Positions 47,718 to 60,285 of a stretch of 64,000 nucleotides of DNA are shown here, in pieces. The DNA lies in NCBI GenBank assembly GCA_005406025.1, contig BGZK01000289.1:434001-498000 (forward strand), given 5' to 3'. This DNA is from Eumeta japonica (lineage: Eukaryota; Arthropoda; Insecta; Lepidoptera; Psychidae). The position numbers and the translations under genes are program-made. Within the stretch, counting starts at the first letter, position 1. Every line of letters begins with the position of its first letter. The notes below the pieces were generated by a model. It saw only the letters and a program-made list of their open reading frames with translations. It had not been told where the DNA came from and ran no database searches.

Positions 47718-50700
47718 TATAATGGAATTGTAACGTATGTATACTACAAAATGCTGAAATACTAATACAGTGCGTACAATACGAATTGTTAGTCCGAATA
47801 TAAAATCCTGAAACTTATCCAATCGCAGAGAGGTATGGGATGGAGAGACATTGTATCTTTGAAACTTTGTGCCGCAACATCGAAAGATAATTTTAAGCTA
47901 ATATAACGAAAAAAAATAAGGCATGAAAATCAAAGACGAACACGGTTTTTCACCTTATATTTTCTTACTGCTTTCGCCTAAGTACAGAATTACTTATTAC
48001 TGAAGAGGAGATTCTAAAAATGAACTTAGACAAGACAAAACTTTTGCCTTATGGCTGGAGAATTAGGCAAATTTTTTGTTTAACTAACGTTTTAACATAT
48101 AAAGAGATATTTTTCTAAGGATTTAAAAAATGTACACAATTTTTATTTTTAAAACTAAGAACAATTTATGATTTATATGTACCGAGTTGATAAATATTGT
48201 TTTCGATAAATGTTTGTTTTCATTTCTTTTATTTAATTTCTTTAAATCTACTGTTGGCCAAGGGTTTTTCCTTTTTCAAAAATGAAACGTCATATGGGTT
48301 ACTCAGGAACATTCAAATGTACTTAAATAATTTAATTTCTTTTGAAAATTTCAAAACTTTCTCTAAATTATTGCAATGCGGTCTATTGCATTTCATCGCC
48401 GCCCGAGCGCTGCGCCGCATCGTCGTCGTGTGTGTCGATTCCAACTGCATTTGAAATCAATGAACAATGCATTGAGATTATAATATTTCTTGGGAGTTCG
48501 ACTTTAGTTTTAGAAATGAATTAAATACTCTATACAAAATATACTCACTTATTTGTTTACATATCAAAGTGAAATATTTTTTATTACACTTCAAGTTCAT
48601 AGATAAAATTAAATGAAATAACAACCTTAATTTAAGAATACAACATAGTTAAACATTATTTTTTTATTTCTATTGTCTTTAGTAATCTTTTTCCTTGTAT
48701 TAACACTCAAAATATACAAAAAGAAAAATATACGAATATGTTGGAGCTAATAATATACTAAGGGACATAATACCTATCCAGACGACTTAAATTACGTATT
48801 ACCAGTTTCCGATATTGTATGTACACTCGTTAAAAATTTACATTAAATAATGCAAACGTTATTAGTAAGTTATACTAAGAAATTTCACATTCATATAAAC
48901 CAAATCGCACCTGACCGCTTTTCGCGTTCCTTTAGCGGTCTAGCAATTATTTTTTATCGACACGCACGACCGCATCCAGCGAGCTGTTGCGGGGCGCGAC
49001 AAACAGGAAGGAGCACCTCGATGCATCGCACCCGCGGGACGCCGGCCTGCGGAGGCGTGACGGCGGGCCGTATTCATAGGCGTTAAATGCAACCTCAGAA
49101 TTTAGTAAACAATTAGACGTTTGTATCGCTTCTTTATTAATATTTTTTGACTGAGAGTCAAAATTCCACAATGTTTAATTACTTTAAAAATCATTTACTG
49201 CATAAGTACCTATATATACATACACCACGAGCGGTTTTTATATCTGCTACATGCACACCGTTTTTAGCGCTCCTTGTCCAAAGTAAGATCTCGGTACTTA
49301 TATAATGTTTACGGAACTATTTTTTTATTTGTCTGATTTCTTTTAAAACCTTTTTCCTAAATTAGTTAGATGCAAAATAATTAGATGAAAAATAAGCTGA
49401 CACAGTTAACTAATCGTTGGCTTAAAAACAGTTCATCAAACTTGACAAGATGCAAACTTAGCATTTCAAAATAAGGCACTCAACAAAATAACTTTGAGGG
49501 TAATATTTAAAGATATTTTAATATTTGTTTACAGTTTATACAATTGGCAGAATTAATTGAAAAATGTACTTAAAATGCCTAAAAAACTTTTGAGACTATC
49601 ATTGTTTTTCAAAAAATATTCCTTTGGTAGATCGTTGAAAATATACTTTTCCAATAATTTTAAAAAACCAAATACGTTGACATTAACTTATTCGATAGCA
49701 GAATATTGTCCCAAAATTTTATCTGTAAAATAAATTTAAATATTAATACTATAACCGCATTAAAGAAAAATATCTACTACTTGAGGTCAATTTGTAATGC
49801 GTATAAATACATATTTAATGCCTATATGTTCTATTTATTTTTTCTTTAGTTGTTCTTCTATATTATATAGTATTTACTTTAATGGATTATACAAATATCT
49901 TTATATAAATTGAATAAAGAAGTTTATAAAAATCAGTCCATGATCACAACCATAATGACTTTTGGTTCTTCAATTTATTTATATATGACAATGACAGTTA
50001 AGTTTGTCAGAAAAACACAAGTACATGATCAATGCAGTCCACGTGCTGTCTCTGCAACTGCAACTGATAACTGCAACAATATCAATATGAGACTATATTT
50101 TTAAAATGAAAAAAATACACAAGTGACTAATCGAACATTATTCGTGTGAATTATATATGCACTTGATTAGTTATGATGCATAGTTATTACTTCATAAAAA
50201 TGATTTTAATGTTATTATATCATAAACAGTTACATATTACTTAAATTTTAAAAATCAACATTAATACTTCACACCCTATGAATGCCGGTCCTTCCTTGCC
50301 TGGAGGGCACGAAGGCGGATGCTTAGAAATGCCTTTTTTATAATCTGTTTACTTCACAATGTTTCTCGGCTCTGAAGAGATAATCTTTTTATTCGGCTGA
50401 TGCTCCTATGTTTACTGAGTGGGTTCGGATTTGTTTGGTGAAAAAATAACCACGAAAAAGTCTGATACATTTTTTTTTACACAAGAAAATATTTTTTTAC
50501 GGAAAAAATTTATATATTTGGTTTAGAATTTCGAGTGCAATGTTGTGCTTTGATTTCTTTTACTGGTTTTTATAATCAATTATTACATTTTGAATCTCAA
50601 ACAACATTTTCTCTAGGGATATGTATTAATAGTATTAAATGTATATAAATAGCTGTTCGGTTTTTATGGGTACGACGGGAACTAGTTACTAAGCAATGAC

Positions 50701-52560
50701 GCATGTTATATCGCAGCGTCTATGAAAAATATTTGGATGTTTGCTTGTTTTAAGCGATAGGTTGGATATGTTTCGAATTAATACGAATTCAATGCAAAAA
50801 AAAAATGTTCGTGTCTTGAGAAATTTCTTAGGAATGTGAGAGTAAGCCTCTCGAATCAATATTCACTTAAATAGATGCAGGAATTCGTAGTGGAAGAACA
50901 GATTCGAGGGTTGGCGTTGGATCAGCAACAATTGCATGCTCTATATCACTGCAGGTTGCAGGCAAGCGTCTAATAATGAATTTCCGCGAAGTAACGTCAT
51001 ATACAATAGCTTAAATCGATCCCATTTATATGCGAAATGTACATCTTTGTTTTAAAAGAACTATCTATGATATTTTTTTCTCTGTTATAAAAGTCAATAA
51101 ATCGTGTGAGTGCCATTAAAAAATCAAATTCAATGACATGAAAAAAGGAACCGGAGATCACTTTCTCACGTTTTGTAATTTCTGAAAAAGAATCGAAAAA
51201 AAAAAACCTTACCACCAAAATATCCGTTTCGTCACCTTAAAAATCTTTGTTTCATTTTCATTCATATTCAAAGCTCTCCTTCTTGTCAACTCCATTTTCG
51301 AATCTCCGAGTCCTCCCCGAGCACCGCGCTTAACAAACTACCGCACGTTAAATTTTATTGATCAATATACGAAATAGTAAGACAACCAAATACAGCGACG
51401 TCTCCCGAATCATTAGGCGCCTTTTTATCGCCGCACGCCCATAAACATGGCCCGAGATAGAGAGAAATTCATATTTATTAACCGTTCCATCGTTCTCTTT
51501 TATTTCCATTCGATTATTGCATTCGATTACATGACGATACTGTGCCATTTTATGCGTTAGGATGCTATTATTCGGCTTAAACGTTTCTGAGGAGCCATCA
51601 ATCGGCTTTGGAAGCGATTGGCTGGGTGACATGTTGTATAATAAGTGTTATATCAGAGTTATCAGCGTGATTGTTTAATACTTGCAAGATGTCCAGACAA
51701 CTGAATTAGCTAATAGGTAAAGTAGAGCCCAACGTGATTTCAGTTGTTGCACAACACACCACTATTGGTCCCAAAATAAATGATTTAATTAAAACTTTGG
51801 AGAGGATCTTTCTAATCCGCACCACCTTCAATTATTTAAGGAAACATTTTTAAACTTCTTATTTAAAACTCTTCTCTCTTTTTCTGTCTTATGAAATCCT
51901 TATCATATCCCACCTTCAAGCTCGAGTCTCTTCTAAGAAAAGGATATTACGAGCCATAGCTCCCACTCTATCGCCGGTTCCATCATTTTTAGGGATGTCG
52001 TAAGGCTAAAAACTATGGTACACCTCAGTAGATTCCTAGAATATCTCAAATTACATCTCAAACTTTTAGTATCTTCAACTGACAGATGTCCGGATTGCGC
52101 CATTTAAGTTGCCGTTTATATCGTTCACAGCACCATTTATTGACAATTATTCGTATTCGTTCTAATATTTCTACTGTTATTTAAAACATACCTATGAGCT
52201 GACAATATATATGGGTAGTTCTGCAAAAGAATCGAAAATGACAATCGAGATAAAAAATATAACTACACAATTGGCGACTTTTATTAATGCAAAATATAGT
52301 GTATAATAGGTTTATTTTACTTGACAAGGTGATCCTAACTTTTCATACTGTTAATCAAAATAGTTGAATAAGAAAAAAATCGATTATGAGAATAATCTTT
52401 TATATATTTATTATTCATACGTCGGTATGATTAATTGAGGAAATAATTATCAACTTTTTTCAAGAATATAAATTCATTCATTACAAAAATTAGTTTTTAA
52501 AATTTGGAACTCGGCTCTTATATTTCAAAAAACTGTGATATCGTTAAGTTTTTCGTTGCA
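47718..52560. other. AT-rich non-coding stretch
   Basis: No gene is supported over about 4.8 kb. A small GC-rich patch lies at about 48955-49085 (open by composition on both strands). The rest is AT-rich, with no recognised repeat. Frames of 60-94 codons, such as 51348-51632 on the minus strand, have no known motif. Confidence 0.55.
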
Positions 52561-53260
52561 TATGGTATAAAAAACCTTCCCAAGGTGAATGAGGATAATA
52601 ATATTGACGATGAAAAACTGATATATTGTTACTTTACTCATAATACTTACAAAAGTCATTTCCATTATTTATAATTTTCATGAGGGAACGATAGTGAGGG
52701 AATGACGATTATATCAAATATAATCAACAAAACGTGGTTATATATAATATGAGTTTGATTTGTAATTGAAGGCTAATAATGCACCTCCTAAAGTCTGCAA
52801 GAACATATAATAATTATTAAAAGATAAAACAATTATCTTGTTCAAACTTCAAATGAGGGAATGATGCGTGAAAATATAATATTTAACTAATTCGTAAAAA
52901 AATCACTGTACTTCATTAAATCCTTTCACGTTAGGCAACAATGATGGTAAGGTCACACTGACAGAGTTTCCCACTGTTAATAATTCATTAATGTGGTGGC
53001 TAAAAGTCAGGTGCAAAAGTACTGAACAAATGTTTATAAAATGTGAGGGAATGATTCTGTTTTGGTGGGACAAAGATAAAAATCAATTTTAGAATAATTT
53101 GTTATTTTTAATTCAATGAAAATAATATTTATTACTAAAAGTAGTGTTTTTGAAGAAAAAAATGATATCATAATTAACATTTCTGTAAAGTGAGATGAAT
53201 TAGCAAAATAATATCGTCGTAATATTTAGTGTAGGACATGATGAGGAAATGATTTTTAGG
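52560..53260 (+). repeat. Irregular minisatellite marked by GAGGGAATGA
   Basis: The word GAGGGAATGA, or a one-base variant, occurs at 52682 (GAGGGAACGA), 52696, 52855, 53045 and 53243 (GAGGAAATGA), always on the plus strand. Spacings are about 14, 159, 190 and 198 bp. The DNA between is AT-rich and only loosely alike. The pattern suggests a drifted tandem array with a unit of about 160-200 bp in which one box has been kept. No coding frame is present. Confidence 0.5.
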
Positions 53261-54740
53261 ATATTCGGTCAACTGATATTCTTCACCCAGGAACAAGCAA
53301 ACTAAAATAATGCATGGTACATGTAGCTATAATTCTGTAGCGTTCATAAAAAAATAATAAGCTGATGTCATACTGCTAATAACACATGAAACTAGGTATA
53401 TGGACACCGATTTTTGATTTTTTTTTAAGAACTACTCATATATATACATATATGTATGTTATATACATATTGTTGTATGTTGTATATATATCTTAGCGAT
53501 ATTATTTACATTATAAACAACATACAAAGTATTTAGAATATATCGTTTTCATAAACTTACATTTTACTACCTTTTTCATGAACTTTATTGCTATTTTAGT
53601 ATTGAAAAATCGCTCTTTACATAACTTATTTTTTTTTCATATTTAAAATAATACCGAATTAAGAATTGTTAACGTTTTTCGATAGAACCATCAGACCTAC
53701 GAGAATTTATTCCTTTGTTTTCGTGTTGGGATACCTATCTCTTAGATATATTTGGTATATCTTTATGTTAATAACTACTACGGCCTGTAAGAATAAATTT
53801 TTCTATGTCACTAAAATGAGTATTTGAGAAGGATTGGAATTTGAAAAAAAACCAATCCAAATAAAATATATTTTTAATTACTATAGAGTAATTAAAAAAT
53901 ATATTTTATAATAAGAATTTCATTTATAAGTACACTTGCTTCACTCCATTTAAAATTAGCTTCTGAGTTATAGCGTTTAGAAAATACATATGATAACCCA
54001 TAATCACAAAATAAGTATGTTTTGTGCCGTAATATCTTATTCGTACGTTTCCGACTCCTATGGTAACGAACAGGCATGCAATCTGTTCGCGGCAACTACC
54101 GATTGTGTCGAGAATACAAACAGGACTACCTAACTTCTAGAATGACATTTGATTATTTACAGCTCCACCCCCGGATATAAATAATACAGTGGAGTAATAC
54201 CGATCATTTTTCGCAGCGACCTGCTCGCCGGCTCCTAATTCCTGATGGCCCATTTGCCACTTTGTCAATTGCCCAAATAAATCTCGCGCACATAGCGCGC
54301 GGCTGAGTTATGACCCCGCCATCAGCTAAATGTCACGGTATTCTTTTATTCTTTGACTAAATCGAGCAACATTCCGCGGCCGTCACGGGATAATGGTTTC
54401 GTTCTTTTTTATTTTGTGAAATTTTGTATTTCGTAAAAAAAAAACGCTTCTGACAACTTCTACTGACATATGCTTTAAGCATATACAGCGTGATTTAGTA
54501 ACAAACATCCGAACATATAAATTTGCTCATGTATTACATAAATGGTATAATTTAATAATATAAATATTGAATGATACTATTCTTGCTAATATCCTCTTTG
54601 AATAATTGAAGCTCTTTTCCTTAAAAAAACGATATATTCTAATACAATTCTACTATCCACATGGTATGTAAGATGCACATTACGATATACGATAAATCTG
54701 GCGAATCTCTATGACGATATTTATCGATTTAATACTTTTT
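53261..54740. other. AT-rich non-coding stretch with a TA/CA microsatellite
   Basis: The segment 53436-53495 is a run of TATA, ATACATAT and TGTATGT words with partial self-complementarity. A mixed block at 54160-54400 ('ttttcgcagcgacctgctcg', 'gcgcgcggctgagttatgac') may be regulatory. No gene is supported; the minus-strand 67-codon frame at 53892-54095 is unrecognised. Confidence 0.5.
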
Positions 54741-54744
54741 TTTA

Positions 54745-55065
54745 ACTGACTTCAAGAAAAAGAAAACGTCCTATGTTCGTCGGTATGTATTTCGTATGCA
54801 ATAACTTAGTCAATTATGGACCGATTTCAAAATTTTTTTTCGCTTAATAGATTATACTCTCTAGGGAGTCACATCGCTCACAGTCACTAAGTCAGGATCT
54901 GATGATCGAATCCCAGAGTAAAATACCTTCAAATATTTACTTATAATAAAATACCTGCCTCTAATGGCAGATATACCGTGCTTGAAGCTTTTCTTTTGGA
55001 TATTAAAGTTTTTGCGTATGGTAGTTATTGTCTCATGCTGCTGAAATGATGTTGGAAGCCACAGC
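54745..55065 (+). repeat. Degenerate lepidopteran repeat ('ggaccgatttc...aggatctgatgat')
   Basis: Motifs in order are 'gacttcaagaaaaagaaaac' (about 54749), 'gtatgcaataacttagtcaa' (54796), 'ggaccgatttcaaaattttt' (54819) and 'aggatctgatgatcgaatcc' (54894). I associate this order with a common moth and butterfly repeat. The GATCGAATCCC string resembles a tRNA B box, but no tRNA-like fold or A box is visible upstream. Confidence 0.5.
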
Positions 55066-56183
55066 ACTTCTTCACCGTTAGGATTTAAGGAATAATACTG
55101 CGATTTGTCGTCAGAAACTCCTTTTCAATGGCTATCGATAAAATATATTATACAATTAATTCAAATTACTTGATAAACTATCTACATATTTTCATTTATT
55201 TATATAATTTGAAGGTGATAATTTTAAAAAGAACGCATATGAACTATTTAGCGATAACAGTAAAAAAAAGATAAATTAATTTAATGTGGAAGTGAATGAA
55301 AATGTGATGTGCAGTGATTGTAGAACTCTTGTATTATAAAGAATACGAATAATTTATATAAGAATAACTTGGTAGTTGCATTCCAACTAAGAATGTAAAA
55401 AATCCTGAAAAACATAAGTACATAAGCAAAAGGTGATGCCTGGCCAATTTAATTGACCATGGTTTGATCCATAAGCAATAAATGAATTATAAAGTCATAA
55501 TTACTCGGTAACTTAAAAATGTGAAACAAAATAACTTTTACTAAAACAAAAAGTCTAAAATAAAAACAACTAATTAGTTATTTGTCAAGTCAATTCTGGT
55601 TAAATCAAGGCAAAAGAACATATAATATTGAAACATGAATAGGAATTGTTAAATTTTGAGTAAAAAAGTAGATCTTTTTTAAGTATATGATTCATTTTTA
55701 GCTGGAACCGAAAAACTATTGGGAAGCGATTTTTCGTAATTGTAATTATAGTAATTTTTTAAGGAATAATAATGATTATTTATTACTCAACTCATAGCCT
55801 TTCTTCGATATTGATCGCTATCACATCGATCAACTTATAACCAGTCAAAACCTTCTCATGCACTCCACTTTAACTATACTGTCACATTTTAATATCAATA
55901 TGCGGTATTTCTCTACGGCGTCAGACATTGTCCAATCCTGTCGTAGACGAAGTCGCCTGCGTTATTACGTGAGCCCTGCGGCCGCCGCACGTCCAGGCGT
56001 CACGTAGGCGCGGGCGGCGCCTCCCCGGGCGCGAAGTCCGCCTTGCATCTACTCATTTATCCGTCGTCGGTCGCCCGTGGCGCGGTGTGGTCGTCCAAAC
56101 TGTAATTGATTCGTTCCGACTATCGAAATGAAATCGGACTTTTTTTTGTTCGTATATTTTTCAATGTATACATTATAGGTAAA
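55066..56183. other. AT-rich stretch ending in a GC-rich block
   Basis: No gene is supported. The block at about 55955-56100 ('gcggccgccgcacgtccagg', 'gcgcgggcggcgcctccccg') is GC-rich and unique in the window. It may be regulatory. The rest is AT-rich without recognised repeats. Confidence 0.5.
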
Positions 56184-56400
56184 CTAGCTTTTGGCCACGC
56201 CTTCGCCAGCATAGACATAAAATGATGAAATTTATATATATATTATTTGTATATTTATAATTAAATAGTATATTCTGCATGTAATACATTACTATCGTAT
56301 GGATCCATGTTCATTATATTAAATTTCCTGTTTTTAAATAATTTGAAAATATTTAAAAACAGGATTTATTCGATTGCTATTGGGTCAATTACTCAGTAAT
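56184..56400 (+). repeat. Repeat header remnant with a 14-bp stem-loop
   Basis: 'ctagcttttggccacgcctt' (56184) is a diverged form of the GC header found at 58670. About 140 bp later, CCTGTTTTTAAATA (56327-56340) is followed by its exact reverse complement at 56350-56363, a perfect 14-bp stem with a 9-nt loop. The region between is AT-rich. It looks like a decayed member of the header family, with an unrelated or nested snap-back. Confidence 0.45.
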
Positions 56401-57234
56401 TTCAGTTTCGTACAAAATAGCTGTGTTTCTGTCACTTCTTTTTGTTTCTTCAACTTTTTCTTTCGCTTAGAAATACATTAAAATTGAATCAACACTAGTC
56501 ATCTAAATGTTCATTCGGTTCAATATACACATGAACTTACACGTAGTTCTAAATCAAAACTAATGACCTTCTCATCTATCTCACAGTTTCATGAACAATC
56601 ATTCATAATTAATGTGCGCAAGACCATTATTACTATACATGAATATTTCTATTAAATAAATCTTTGAATGAGCGATCGTATTTTAGGCTTATGATGATTT
56701 GTCAAAATTCTTTTTTTTTTTGTAAAAAAAAACACAGCGTTCATTTTACTGGAAGCGAAAATAGCAATCGAACAGTAAATTCAATTCATTGAAAACAGTT
56801 CAGTAACAAAGTGGTCGATCGTGTCATTTTGCATTGGGTTTCGGCTGTAAATTACTACGAACTTTTATGATCCAAATGTTTTGGAACGCGGTTTACTATT
56901 AGATGAATCAATTCAACGAACACGAATGCAGTATAGCAACTTTGTAAAAACAAAAAGAAAAGTATGAGCAATGATGAATAATGCATACATAAGTATTTTC
57001 TACAAAATTATTTTGATAAACCAGTGAAATTTCTTCTCTTTTTAGCCCGTAAATTTTTTGGTTATAAAATATTTTGAAGGCGTAAAAAATTAAATAAAGA
57101 TCTGTATTAGTCACAATTCAATAGAGTATGTTTTGAATAGAAACATACACAATGGCAAGGATTTTAAAGGCTCCAATAAACTTTACTTTGTAATTTTTTT
57201 CATACGCCTCCCTTTCGCTTGTTCTTTTTTCGGA
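56401..57234. other. AT-rich non-coding stretch
   Basis: Nothing recognised. The minus-strand 68-codon frame at 56908-57114 has no known motif. Confidence 0.6.
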
Positions 57235-57690
57235 GAATAATTTACGTTCCATTACGTTCCAATTTACGTTACATTCTTAAAAAACCATACCACCATGCCC
57301 TTGTCTCACGCTTCAACTATAGCACCTTTAAGTATGAAAGTAATTAATAATTTCTGTTCTTGTTTTCAACCCGCTTTCAGAAGTTGAGCTGTGAGCTCTT
57401 TCCCTTCTCGTACTTCATAATTTTTCAACCTTTTGAGGATCATCCTAATCTCGTATATACTGACGTCTAGGCTGTTCTATCTGTTGCATCAGCTTCGCTC
57501 AAAGGTCACTAGTTGTACTGATAACAGGTCTTTTGATGTATTCAACTTTCGCTTAAAGTTTTCCTTGTTATTGACGAACCAGAGATTCTAAGCATATTGC
57601 ACAACATCATCGCCATGACCGATTCATAGCTATCATGACAGATGGACTGCCAGTGAATCGGTGAACGGACCGTTTCTTTGACATAATCAT
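57235..57690 (-). pseudogene. RTE-type LINE reverse-transcriptase remnant
   Basis: On the minus strand, 57475 down to about 57370 reads DVSIYEIRMILKRLKNYEV, then KELTAQLLKAG and a stop. Further down, the piece near 57310-57280 ends in DKGMVVWFFKNV. These fit the start of an RTE-like reverse-transcriptase domain: the pattern E-I-x-x-A-L-K-x-L-K-N ... G-x-D-x-I-x-x-E-L-L-K-A-G ... W-x-x-x-V-V-V-x-F-F-K-K-G-D. Upstream sequence to 57690 is more degraded. The catalytic YADD region is not present. It is a short, dead fragment, distinct from the two C-terminal LINE remnants. Confidence 0.65.
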
Positions 57691-58669
57691 CATTTGGTGT
57701 TGCGCAAGAATACACCGCCGTTCGTTCACCTGAGGATCGAGTTAGTCAGTTCGCAAGAGTTCCTCTCTATTAAGACTAGTACGACTACTTCATTTGTAAC
57801 AATAATCCAACCGAATAGGCTTTTAAATATAAATTTTAGGGAACATACAAGAAGAATTTTTGATATGACTTACATTCAAATATTTGATAATAATCATGAA
57901 ATATTTTTAATCAGCCATCGAGAAGACGTGAGAAAAAGTGAAAAAAGTACTTGTTAAAAATTACGCAAAAGAAGTAAAACATAAAAAAGAGTTCAAAAAA
58001 AATTAACTGCGAAATATTGCACATTTCTTTTACAAATTCTTATTATTGAATTTAAAACAGATTTGAGTTAAAATATTACACACATATTTAAAAAAATATA
58101 TAGCAAACTGAAAAATGTATTATTTTTTTTACTAAAAATTTAAACAGCAGTTTATTTTCTTTAAATGTTAATAAAAAAGTTAAGTGATTTCAACTTTTTA
58201 ATTTTCAAAAAAGATACTTAATACGGTAAGCTCATTTCTTCCATCATTTTATATATTATATAGCTCCTATTAGTTTTTTTTTACATTTCGTTCTCAAGCA
58301 GATATAAATTTATTTACCAATTTTAATATTTTCTTTTGTTACAAAATTTCTTGAGACGTCACGCTATTAAAAATTATAGAAAATAAAGGCGTTTACATCA
58401 TAAATTAAAAAATTGAACGTGATAGATTCCATTTTTATAATGTGAATTTTTAAATGTACTTAAAACAATAAAACCATGCAGTTTTGTATAAAAAATTACG
58501 TGTAATAGTTTTATATTTTATAATTTATCATATACATCATTAGTCTACCTATACACTAACTATCCAAAAAGTTTTTGGTTATCACAAAAAACGAAACTGC
58601 ATGCTATTTATATATCTTCAAAGACGATTTGAAATCAGTTCAATTACTTCGTATTATTTATAGATAACA
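57691..58669. other. AT-rich non-coding stretch
   Basis: Very AT-rich with many homopolymer tracts. The 87-codon plus-strand frame 57694-57957 has no recognised motif and is taken as chance or LINE-derived debris. Confidence 0.55.
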
Positions 58670-59120
58670 CTAGCTTTTGCCCGCGACTCCGCCCGCGTCG
58701 GCATTAAATGAATTCCTCCATCTTGCATATCGCCCCATCACAAAAACAAGATCCCTATCGCTATACCGTTCTCGATTCTGCTCCCGATCGTGCTTTCTTG
58801 TTTCCACGTCAATTTCTTTCGTTCTCGATTCTGATCACGATCTTGCTTTTCATTCCGACTCCGGTCTGGATCTAAAGAGATTCTGATTCCAACCTCGATA
58901 CCGGCCTCTTTTCAAATTTTTGTTTCAGTGTTGCTTCTCTCTCCGGCAACAGTCTCGCTCTTTATTGCAATTTTGATTTCATATTGGACTTTGACTATAG
59001 TTTCATTCTCGATTTCGATCCCTGTTGCGACTTTCAACCTTATTTCTTGGCCTGTGTGCAGTTTCGATTCTGCTTCCGGCCAAGGTTTTGATTTAAACGA
59101 AAACGTTGCAAATTATAGTA
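58670..59120 (+). repeat. Header-plus-hexamer modular repeat, locus C
   Basis: The header 'ctagcttttgcccgcgactc' then 'cgcccgcgtcggcattaaat' (58670-58708) is the clearest copy in the window. It is followed by about 350 bp with an imperfect 6-bp period of TTCNGATTCC type ('cgttctcgattctgctcccg', 'cattccgactccggtctgga'). The absence of stops in some frames (69 and 78 codons, Ser/Leu-rich) results from the hexamer bias and should not be called genes. Confidence 0.6.
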
Positions 59121-59329
59121 GTTCCAAAATGAAGTGTTTGCTGTGTAACTCTGGGATAGTGTAGCTTCCTATCAGTAAAAAAGTTTTCTGAATCTTTAGT
59201 GGAAGAAATATAAAAATGATACTAAATTTTTTTAAAGCTTCTCGTTCATGCGTAAAACATAAAGCTAGTTTCATAGTGACAGACGAAGTGATTTAAACAC
59301 ATAAAAAGCGGACAAAATACGCACAGCGA

Positions 59330-59690
59330 TTTCAATTTTTCATAAAATATTTTATCCCTTATTTCACCCTATTAGAGTTATTTATCCAAAAATTATACAT
59401 ATCACTATTTTTCGTTTGTAATAAGCAGCTAAAATTTAAATTTCGGCGTCAATAGCTTAAACCATTTCATTTTCTATAAAAAATTTCAACCCTTATTTAT
59501 TCTCTCTTTAGGGTTTCTTTAAAAAACTGTGAACGTCACTATATTTTATTAGTAATGATTATCTAAAATATATATTTCGACTTCAATAGCTTTAGAGGTT
59601 TCTATTTTCGATACAACATTTTACCCCTTATTTTATCCCTTTCAGGGTTAATTTAAAAATAAATCCATATATGTTAATATTCTTCTATTT
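59330..59690. repeat. Three-copy tandem repeat, ~134-bp period
   Basis: The word 'TATCCCTTATTT / CAACCCTTATTT / TACCCCTTATTT' ends at about 59361, 59494 and 59630. A second word, 'ttcggcgtcaatagctta' (59442) and 'ttcgacttcaatagcttt' (59576), has the same spacing. Each unit ends in 'AGGGTT' followed by a TTTAAAAA run. It resembles the 'aacccctaaggggtg' modules of a common moth repeat, arranged here in tandem. Confidence 0.65.
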
Positions 59691-60222
59691 CTTTAAGTAA
59701 CTAAAATATTGAGCTCGCGCACGAACGACAGCTACTACACTCAAATCGATATCTTTAAATTTCTATTTTCTTCTCGCCAATCATTTGCCAACTTTCGACA
59801 AGTGCATCGATTTCGAACTTCTCCGATTATGTATATTTGGATCGACCGCAAATCCCACGTCAGACATCAGGACACCCGACGCGGAACAACTTTTGCCCGA
59901 CGAATCTCGGATTCTATTGAATTTTGTATGATCATACCGCAGTCTACACGAGGGGTACTTGCGACATCCAACTTCTTTGATGCAACAAAGTTTCTAATCG
60001 AGGTGTTGAAAGTTGCGACACGAACGCATTTCGAATCGGCAGTCATTAATTCTAAATCGGTACTCATGAAATGATAATCGAAATTTATGTAATGCCTTTA
60101 CATAGTGACTTATTTAATTTTAATTACGTTTTCTGTTTCGCAACGACGCAAAAACTATAAATATTTAGGAATTTTCAATAATATTTGTCTATAATTTTCG
60201 AGCAGATCGTAAATCCTCTGGC
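59691..60222. other. Unassigned stretch with open frames on both strands
   Basis: Frames at 59709-60074 (plus, beginning at a TTG) and 59867-60067 (minus) overlap. The DNA has TTCGA/TCGAT words like the hexamer repeats on either side, so it may be repeat debris. No protein family was recognised. Confidence 0.4.
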
Positions 60223-60285
60223 ATTTAACGGACCGAGTGTGAGAGTGTCGTTCCCTACAACACACTCACGCTTAGTCCGTTAAAT
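60223..60285. repeat. 63-nt imperfect inverted repeat (snap-back element)
   Basis: ATTTAACGGAC at 60223-60233 is matched by GTCCGTTAAAT at 60275-60285. Inward, 'gagtgtgagagtgtcgt' faces 'acaacacactcacgctt', continuing the pairing with a few mismatches. The almost loop-free structure and clean ends suggest a very short snap-back transposon derivative. The flanks are 'ctctggc' and 'ttctg', with no convincing target duplication. Confidence 0.6.

Noticed and set aside
54894..54920. tRNA-like B box GATCGAATCCC, possible tRNA or SINE promoter, and a CTGATGA hammerhead-like core
   Set aside because: No A box or cloverleaf is visible upstream, and no GAAAC partner for a hammerhead. It fits a motif of a common moth repeat better.
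59709..60074. 121-codon plus-strand frame
   Set aside because: It starts at a TTG, overlaps an open minus-strand frame, shares words with neighbouring hexamer repeats and has no motif.
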